NCBI GenBank assembly: GCA_023388835.1
Contig: JAEWFK010000052.1
Span: 1-18,287 of the forward strand
DNA: 18,287 nt
DNA from: Pseudomonadota bacterium
Lineage (GTDB): Bacteria > Pseudomonadota > Gammaproteobacteria > Burkholderiales > Burkholderiaceae_B
Direction: 5' to 3'
Position numbers and translations under genes: made by a program. Below the pieces are notes generated by a model that worked only from the letters and a program-made list of their open reading frames with translations, was not told the DNA's origin and ran no database searches. Positions 13,596 through 18,287 of the stretch are shown here, in pieces; position 1 is the stretch's first letter; every line of letters begins with the position of its first letter.

Positions 13596-14622
13596 CGGTT
13601 TTCGCCATGACGCGAATAATGCGCGTGGGCGCGGTGGTGAATTCGTGGCGCTCGGGTTTGTCCGCAATGCCGGCCAGAATCAGCCGTTGCAGTTCGGTGT
13701 CGTCCGCGCCTTCGCGCAGGGCCGTCCCCAGCGAGACCTTATTTTCCTGACCCAGGCACAGGTAAAGCGTGCCGTCCACGCTCAGGCGCACCCGGTTGCA
13801 GCTTTCGCAGAAGTGCTGCGACATGGGAGTGATCACGCCCAGGGCGGGGATATTGTCTTCAGTCGCCCAGTAGCGCGCAGGCCCCGGGCCGCGGTGTTCG
13901 ACGGTGGACACCAGGCCGAAACGGGCGGCCAGCCGGGCGCCCATCTCGTTCACGTTCACGTGCTTGTACTGGCGGCCGCTAGTGCCCATGGGCATGGTTT
14001 CGATCAGGCGAAGGATGAAGCCGTTGTCCAGCGTGTATTGCAGAACCCGTTCGACCTCGGATTCGGGCGTGGCCTGGTGGACGACGCAGTTCACCTTGAT
14101 GGATTCGAAACCGACCTGGCGGGCTTCGTGGAGGCCGTCGAGCACATCTTGAAGGACGTCGCGGCGGGTGATTTCCTTGAAGGATACCGGGTCGAGGGTG
14201 TCGAGACTGACGTTCAGGCGGCGCACGCCGGCGGCTTTGAGTTCCGCCGCATGACGGACCAGGCGCGTGCCGTTGGTGGACATGGAAAGGTCTCTGACAC
14301 CCGGAAGTGCATTCACGCGCGCGGCGAGTTCCGCCACGCCGCGGCGGGTGAGCGGTTCGCCGCCGGTCAGGCGGATCTTGCTCACGCCCAGGCCGACGAA
14401 CAGGCCGATCAGCCGTGCCATTTCGGCGTGAGTCATCCAATTGGCGGGCTCTTCAAAACCCTTGAAGTCTTCCGGCAGACAGTACTGGCAACGCAGATCG
14501 CAGCGGTCGGTGACCGATACACGCAGATAATCGATACGGCGGCGGAAGCCATCGATAAGACCAGGGCGGACGGCGCCGCCCTGCGATTGCTTCGCGGTTC
14601 CTTGTATAACGGATATGGACAT
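13588..14622 (-). CDS. moaA: GTP 3',8-cyclase MoaA
   Basis: A 344-residue radical-SAM enzyme for the first step of molybdenum-cofactor synthesis, turning GTP into the 3',8-cyclic form that MoaC processes. The SAM cluster is CDLRCQYC (Cys41, Cys45, Cys48), TGGEPL follows at 86-91, and the C-terminal substrate-side cluster is FCESCNRVRLSVDGTLYLC (Cys272, Cys275, Cys289). The C-terminal Gly-Gly typical of MoaA is present. ATG at 14622 is chosen; an in-frame TTG four codons upstream is the alternative. It forms a two-gene unit with mobB and diverges from moaD. No MoaC is in the window, so it must lie elsewhere. Confidence 0.95.
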   Translation of the reverse strand: MSISVIQGTAKQSQGGAVRPGLIDGFRRRIDYLRVSVTDRCDLRCQYCLPEDFKGFEEPANWMTHAEMARLIGLFVGLGVSKIRLTGGEPLTRRGVAELAARVNALPGVRDLSMSTNGTRLVRHAAELKAAGVRRLNVSLDTLDPVSFKEITRRDVLQDVLDGLHEARQVGFESIKVNCVVHQATPESEVERVLQYTLDNGFILRLIETMPMGTSGRQYKHVNVNEMGARLAARFGLVSTVEHRGPGPARYWATEDNIPALGVITPMSQHFCESCNRVRLSVDGTLYLCLGQENKVSLGTALREGADDTELQRLILAGIADKPERHEFTTAPTRIIRVMAKTGG

Positions 14623-14664
14623 CAGGCTTCTCAATCAGAATGCTCGAATCAATCCTACACCAAC

Positions 14665-14689
14665 TTGCCCAGGCTTGTTAGGCTGGCAA
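14665..14689. promoter_or_regulatory. inverted repeat in the moaA-moaD divergent promoter region
   Basis: TTGCCCAG and CTGGCAA form an imperfect dyad (one-base bulge) centred near 14677, overlapping the candidate -35 of moaD. It would be well placed to control one or both divergent transcripts. It could be a regulator site, but it does not match a ModE box I can recognise. Confidence 0.35.
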
Positions 14690-14705
14690 ACCCCATTGCT
14701 ATACT
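14675..14705 (+). promoter_or_regulatory. moaD promoter with extended -10, leading to a leaderless start
   Basis: TGCTATACT at 14697-14705 is an extended -10 (TATACT, 5 of 6). TTGTTA at 14675-14680 is a weak -35 at a long 19-bp spacing. Seven nucleotides after the -10 is the A of the moaD ATG at 14712, and no Shine-Dalgarno precedes that codon. The transcript is therefore predicted to start at or within a base or two of the start codon. Confidence 0.5.
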
Positions 14706-14711
14706 CGAATA

Positions 14712-14960
14712 ATGATAACGATTACCTATTTTGGTTCTCTCAAGCAGCTTCAGCCTTCGGGAAGCGAGTCGCTGGCGTGGTCCGGCGGCACGACCGATGA
14801 TCTGCTGGGTTTATTGCGGCTGCGCGGTCCGGCCTGGGAACAGGCACTTCAGCCGGGGCGGGTCTTCAAGCTGGCGGTCAACCAGCAGCTGCTGCACGCG
14901 CCAGGGCCTGTTCAGGACGGTGACGAGGTCGCCATTCTTCCTCCGGTGACGGGGGGCTGA
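14712..14960 (+). CDS. moaD: Molybdopterin synthase sulfur carrier subunit MoaD
   Basis: An 82-residue ubiquitin-fold protein starting MITITYFGSLKQL and ending VAILPPVTGG, the C-terminal Gly-Gly being the residues adenylated and thiocarboxylated so that MoaD can deliver sulfur. It pairs with MoaE to form molybdopterin synthase. The start is supported by the family N-terminus and length; no Shine-Dalgarno is seen, in keeping with the predicted leaderless mRNA. The moaE-mobA gene follows after 4 nt. Confidence 0.92.
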   Translation: MITITYFGSLKQLQPSGSESLAWSGGTTDDLLGLLRLRGPAWEQALQPGRVFKLAVNQQLLHAPGPVQDGDEVAILPPVTGG

Positions 14961-14964
14961 AGCC

Positions 14965-16032
14965 ATGGCGGGTGTTTCCCTGTTCAGTGTCCGTATCCAG
15001 TTTGAGCCGATTTCGCTGGCGATCGCGCCCGATACCGTGGAAGACCGCTGCGGCGCCGAAGTCCGCTTCGTCGGCAAGGTGCGCAACGATGCGCGCAACG
15101 CCGCGCTCGACCACCTTTTCCTTGAGCATTTCCCGGGCGTCACGGAATCGGAAATCGAGCGAATCATCGGTCTGGCGCGCGAACGCTGGGCTTTGCAGAA
15201 GGCGCAGGTCGTCCACCGTGTCGGACGTATCGGCGTGGGAGAAGACATTGTGGTTGTGGATACGGCCAGCGCCCACCGCCGGGACGCCTACGAGGCCAAT
15301 GTCTTCATCATGGATTACCTGAAGACCCAGGCGCCCTTCTGGAAGCAGGAAGCCTTTGCCGACGGCAGTTCGCACTGGGTGGAGGCGCGCGATTCCGATC
15401 AGCAGGCGGCGAAGCGGTGGGGCCGTGATGCGCGCGCGCGCCGTATTGGCGCCCTGGTCCTGGCCGGCGGAGAAGGCCGCCGCATGGGCTATTTGAACAA
15501 GGGTCTCCAGCCTTTCCATGGCCGTCCGCTCGTCGCCCATGTGCTCGACGCCTTGCGGCCTCATGTCGATTATCTGGCCGTCAGCGCCAACCAGGACCTG
15601 CACGAGTACGAATCGCTGGGCGTGCCGGTGTTCGCAGACGATCCCGCCTTCCAGGTGCAGGGCCCGCTGGCAGGCATTGTGAGCGCGCTTCCGCAGTTCC
15701 CCGAGGGTCTGGACGCCATGCTGGTCGTGCCCTGCGACAGCCCTTTGCTGCCGGCCGACCTTGTCCCCCGGTTGGCGGACGCCCTGTTCGCGCCCCAGGG
15801 CCCGCGCGTGGTGATTGCCGCCACCGAAGGCTCGCCCCACCATGGCGTCTTCATGCTTCGCCCCAGTGTGCTGCTCACTCTGATTCCCCACTTGCGGGAA
15901 GGAGCCGACTTCAGCCTGCGCGCCTGGCTGCAGCGCTCCCCTTGCGGCATTGTCCAATTTGATGACACGCGGGCGTTTTCCAACATCAATGACCTGCAGA
16001 CCTTGCAGTCACTCCAGCCTCAAAACCCCTGA
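14965..16032 (+). CDS. MoaE-MobA fusion protein
   Basis: A single 355-residue open reading frame joins two cofactor enzymes. Residues 1 to about 152 are MoaE, the large molybdopterin synthase subunit: VRFVGKVRN (Arg40), IHRIG-like VHRVGRIG, ASAHRRDAYEA, and FIMDYLKTQAPFWKQE with Lys120 and Lys127 matching the catalytic E. coli Lys119 and Lys126. The MoaE part ends WVEARDSDQQAAKRW. After a linker of only a few basic residues, about 160-355 is MobA, the GTP:molybdopterin guanylyltransferase: LVLAGGEGRRMG, NKG (Lys179), GPLAGIVSAL and VVPCDSPLLPADLV. Asn178 sits where MobA usually has Asp (DKG). No stop codon interrupts the join. This would couple molybdopterin formation to guanylation in one chain, although MoeA must act between those two steps. 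Confidence 0.9.
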   Translation: MAGVSLFSVRIQFEPISLAIAPDTVEDRCGAEVRFVGKVRNDARNAALDHLFLEHFPGVTESEIERIIGLARERWALQKAQVVHRVGRIGVGEDIVVVDTASAHRRDAYEANVFIMDYLKTQAPFWKQEAFADGSSHWVEARDSDQQAAKRWGRDARARRIGALVLAGGEGRRMGYLNKGLQPFHGRPLVAHVLDALRPHVDYLAVSANQDLHEYESLGVPVFADDPAFQVQGPLAGIVSALPQFPEGLDAMLVVPCDSPLLPADLVPRLADALFAPQGPRVVIAATEGSPHHGVFMLRPSVLLTLIPHLREGADFSLRAWLQRSPCGIVQFDDTRAFSNINDLQTLQSLQPQNP

Positions 16033-16062
16033 TAACGAACCACGAAACACTCCGCCACTGAC

Positions 16063-17379
16063 ATGTCCGACCTGCTTGATTACCACGATGCGCTGAATAC
16101 TTTGTTGAAGACTCATGGCCCCGTGGCCGGTGAAGAGCAGGCACCGCTGGCTTGCCTGAACCTTAGGGTGCTGGCCCGCGATGTCGGCGTGCGGTACGAC
16201 GTACCCGCCTTCGACAACAGCGCCATGGACGGCTACGCCATCAATGGAAACGACTGCGGGAAGTGGAAGGTGGTCCATCGTATCGCTGCAGGCGACCCTG
16301 GTGCGCAAAGCGTTCTGCAACGCGGCGAAGCGGCACGCATCTTCACCGGCGCACCGCTTCCCCAGGGCGCTACCGCTGTGCTCATGCAGGAGAACGTGCA
16401 CCTGGATACCGACAAGAAGATCATTGCGCTCAGCGCGGCAGCAACGGCGATGACAACCGCAATGACGGCGGCAACGGCAGGCGCAGCGGCGACGGTAGCG
16501 GCCGGGGCCGGGCCCCGCGCCGAGACACCGGTTACACCCGACGTGGCGGCCGGAATGAATATCCGTCGCCAGGCCGAAGAGCTGCGGCACGGCACCACCC
16601 TCCTGCCCGCCGGCCTGCGCCTTCGGCCCGCCGCCGTGGGCCTGTTGGCGGAACAGGGCTACACCCATGCGCCCTGTGTCCGACAGGTGAAGGTCACCGT
16701 CTTCGCCACTGGAAACGAGCTGATCGAGCCTGGCAATCCGCTCCAGCCCGGCCAGATCCACAACAGCAACGGCCATATGCTGGCGGCGCTGCTGCGCGCT
16801 CAGGGCTTTGCCGTGACCGAAGGCGGCATTCTCCCTGACCAGCTGGCGGCCACGCGCGACGCGCTGAAACGCGCCGCGCAAGAGTCCGACGCCATTGTGT
16901 GCTCGGGCGGCGTATCCGTGGGGGAAGAAGACCATCTCAAGGCGGCGCTCGAAGAAGTGGGCGAACTTACCCAGTGGCGCCTGCTCATCAAGCCGGGCAA
17001 GCCCTTCACCTGGGGGCGTATCGGTGACTGCCGCGTCTTCATGCTCCCGGGCAACCCCGTGTCCAGCTTGGTGACCTTCCAGCAACTGGCCCTGCCGGCC
17101 CTGCTCAGGATGGGGGGCCTGCCGGACGAGCAGGCACGCCCTTGGCAGGTGCAGGCCCGTGCTGATTTTTCCCGAAGCAAGATTGAATCGCGCCGCGAGT
17201 TCCTTCGCGTGTCGCTGGAAGGCAGTCCCGACGGCTACCGCGCGCGGCCCATGCAGCGCCAGGGTTCGGCCATGTTGAGCGGCGCTGTGTTCGCACAGGC
17301 GCTGGCGGAGATTCCGCCGGGCGGATTGGTCGAACCGGGGCAGGTGTTGACGGTGTATCCGCTGGGCGACCGGTTCTAG
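16063..17379 (+). CDS. moeA: Molybdopterin molybdenumtransferase MoeA
   Basis: A 438-residue MoeA, which inserts molybdate into molybdopterin-AMP. It shows VPAFDNSAMDGYAI (47-60), FTGAPLPQGATAVLMQE, NIRRQAEEL, a C-terminal MoCF-like domain with ATGNELIEPG, NSNGHMLAALL and SGGVSVGEEDHL, then KPGKPFTWG and FMLPGNPVSS. An extra segment of about 36 residues, Ala/Thr-rich (about residues 124-160), is inserted before NIRR compared with E. coli MoeA. It starts 30 nt after the fusion gene with no strong Shine-Dalgarno, probably in the same transcript. It converges on modC with 46 bp between them. Confidence 0.94.
   Translation: MSDLLDYHDALNTLLKTHGPVAGEEQAPLACLNLRVLARDVGVRYDVPAFDNSAMDGYAINGNDCGKWKVVHRIAAGDPGAQSVLQRGEAARIFTGAPLPQGATAVLMQENVHLDTDKKIIALSAAATAMTTAMTAATAGAAATVAAGAGPRAETPVTPDVAAGMNIRRQAEELRHGTTLLPAGLRLRPAAVGLLAEQGYTHAPCVRQVKVTVFATGNELIEPGNPLQPGQIHNSNGHMLAALLRAQGFAVTEGGILPDQLAATRDALKRAAQESDAIVCSGGVSVGEEDHLKAALEEVGELTQWRLLIKPGKPFTWGRIGDCRVFMLPGNPVSSLVTFQQLALPALLRMGGLPDEQARPWQVQARADFSRSKIESRREFLRVSLEGSPDGYRARPMQRQGSAMLSGAVFAQALAEIPPGGLVEPGQVLTVYPLGDRF
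16432..16545 (+). repeat. low-complexity GC-rich stretch encoding an Ala/Thr linker in MoeA
   Basis: Codons here are mostly gcg, gca, gcc, acg and acc, giving a run rich in Ala and Thr. The near-repeats of ggcaacggc and gcgatgac-like units suggest growth by slippage. The reading frame is kept on both sides, so the gene is intact. Confidence 0.6.
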
Positions 17380-17425
17380 CCGGGGAGCCGAGCGCGTTCA
17401 TGCCGGCCGTGGCGGTGATCGGTCG

Positions 17426-18139
17426 CTAGTAAAGACGGACCGTCCGGCCATTCAGCTGTTCCAGCCGGACTTCATGCGCCTGCAGAGCGATCCGGTCGTC
17501 CTCATCGTGCGTCACCATCAGCAAGGGAATATCCAGAGCCTGCAGCAGCGTATCGACTTCCTGGCGCATTGCCCGGCGCAGCTCAGGATCCAGCGCTGCG
17601 AAGGGCTCGTCGAGCAGAAGCACCCGGGGCTTGAGTATGGCCAGGCGGGCCAGTGCCAGGCGCTGGCGTTGGCCCCCGGACAGGGTGTGGGGGTGCTGAT
17701 GAGCGACAGGGCCCAGGCGAAAGCGCTCCAGCCACTGCATCGCTTCTTCCTTGTGTGTGCGCGACAAGAAACCCCATACCCCCCGTTGCAGCCCGAAGCC
17801 GACATTGCCCAGCGCCGTCAGATGGGGCAGCAGGGCATAGTCCTGGAACATGAAACCCACACGCCGCTGCTGCGCGCGCAGGTCCACGCCCGCGTCGCTG
17901 TCGTACAAGGTGTGGCCCTGAATGACGACGCGGCCGGCATCCGGTCTTACCAGCCCCGCGATGGAACGCAGAATCAGGGTCTTGCCGATGCCCGAAGGCC
18001 CGGTGAGCGCAATGCGACGGTGTTCGGCTTGCAGCTGCACGTCCAGCTCAAAGACTCTGCGGGCGGAGCGCAGGTGCTTGCGCACGTCGATATCGCACCA
18101 GCGTGGCGGCTGTCCGACGGCATTCTCAACAGCAGCCAT
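17426..18139 (-). CDS. modC: Molybdate ABC transporter ATP-binding protein ModC
   Basis: A 237-residue ABC ATPase with Walker A GPSGIGKT (47-54), VGFMFQDYALLPHLT Q-loop, signature LSGGQRQR (153-160), Walker B VLLLDEP (173-179) and a THDEDD switch. It lacks the C-terminal molybdate-binding (MOP) domain of about 120 residues found in E. coli ModC, so uptake is probably not inhibited by that route. Assignment as ModC rests on the adjoining permease end and the neighbouring cofactor genes; sulfate or tungstate specificity cannot be excluded. The start at ATG 18139 has GGAG 6 nt upstream; an ATG at 18151 is the alternative. It overlaps or abuts the modB stop at 18141, implying cotranslation. Confidence 0.85.
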   Translation of the reverse strand: MAAVENAVGQPPRWCDIDVRKHLRSARRVFELDVQLQAEHRRIALTGPSGIGKTLILRSIAGLVRPDAGRVVIQGHTLYDSDAGVDLRAQQRRVGFMFQDYALLPHLTALGNVGFGLQRGVWGFLSRTHKEEAMQWLERFRLGPVAHQHPHTLSGGQRQRLALARLAILKPRVLLLDEPFAALDPELRRAMRQEVDTLLQALDIPLLMVTHDEDDRIALQAHEVRLEQLNGRTVRLY

Positions 18140-18140
18140 G

Positions 18141-18287
18141 TCATTCTCCATGAGGCCGGGCCGGCCGCGGCGAAAGCCGCCCGGCCAGCAGTAGCAGCGC
18201 CACGCAGACCCCTGAAATGATCAGCGCCAACATGTTGGCCAGGTCATCCCGCCCGGCCTGCACGGCTTCATAGATGGCGATCGACAG
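18141..18287 (-). CDS. modB: Molybdate ABC transporter permease ModB, 3' end only
   Basis: The last 48 residues of a protein that continues past the right edge of the window. They read LSIAIYEAVQAGRDDLANML, then a strongly hydrophobic segment ALIISGVCVALLLLAG, then a short charged tail ending in TGA at 18143-18141. The 'IYxAVQAGxxxxA' motif before a final helix is common to ModB permeases. It is upstream of modC in the same direction, two nt apart by the preferred modC start, as in standard modBC operons. Confidence 0.8.
   Translation of the reverse strand: MSIAIYEAVQAGRDDLANMLALIISGVCVALLLLAGRLSPRPARPHGE

Noticed and set aside
14635..14711. A molybdenum-cofactor riboswitch in front of moaA or moaD
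   Set aside because: The gap is only 77 bp (89 bp between start codons), too short for the known moco RNA motif plus promoters, and the moaD transcript is predicted to be leaderless.
13399..14712. 437-codon plus-strand open frame opposite mobB and moaA
   Set aside because: The minus-strand proteins show radical-SAM cysteines and a P-loop; the plus-strand translation has no recognisable domain.

Overview
The window is GC-rich, densely packed bacterial DNA with no RNA genes, insertion sequences or CRISPR. Its gene content (paired CaiB/BaiF proteins, NitT/TauT-type ABC transporter, MmgE/PrpD protein, FCD-type GntR regulator, moa/mob/moe cluster) fits a Betaproteobacterium of the Burkholderiales, most likely Alcaligenaceae (Bordetella/Achromobacter/Pusillimonas-like). 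That placement is an inference from gene style, not from a marker gene.

Region 1 (1-1149): the 3' end of a LysR-type regulator faces a pirin-family gene. Region 2 (1150-13044) is a divergent catabolic locus. On the minus strand, a GntR/FCD regulator and an alpha-methylacyl-CoA racemase-like protein are nearly fused head to tail. On the plus strand, a tightly packed unit of about 9.8 kb encodes a class III CoA-transferase, an acyl-CoA carboxyltransferase, a 73-residue biotin carrier, a second carboxyltransferase, an MmgE/PrpD protein, a three-gene NitT/TauT-type ABC importer and a TauE/SafE membrane protein. The roughly 280 bp between the two arms is AT-rich. It holds a consensus -35, a dyad between -35 and -10, and a strong Shine-Dalgarno that points to a GTG start. 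Region 3 (13041-18287) is molybdenum-cofactor and molybdate-uptake DNA: moaA and mobB on the minus strand, moaD, a moaE-mobA fusion and moeA on the plus strand, then modC and the end of modB on the minus strand.

Region 2 is the best candidate for an undescribed system. It has two complete carboxyltransferase proteins that differ from each other and one small biotin carrier, but no biotin carboxylase. That composition suggests a transcarboxylase moving CO2 between two acyl-CoAs through biotin, or a biotin-dependent decarboxylase. The alternative is an ordinary carboxylase borrowing a biotin carboxylase encoded elsewhere. With the importer, CoA-transferase, racemase and MmgE/PrpD protein, the likely job is uptake and CoA-dependent breakdown of a small, possibly methyl-branched, carboxylic acid. 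The substrate cannot be read from the sequence.

In region 3 the genes cover cyclic pyranopterin formation (MoaA; no MoaC is in the window), molybdopterin synthase (MoaD and MoaE), molybdenum insertion (MoeA), the nucleotide-attachment steps (MobA, MobB) and molybdate import (ModBC). Notable features are the MoaE-MobA fusion, a predicted leaderless moaD message and an Ala/Thr-rich insert in MoeA.
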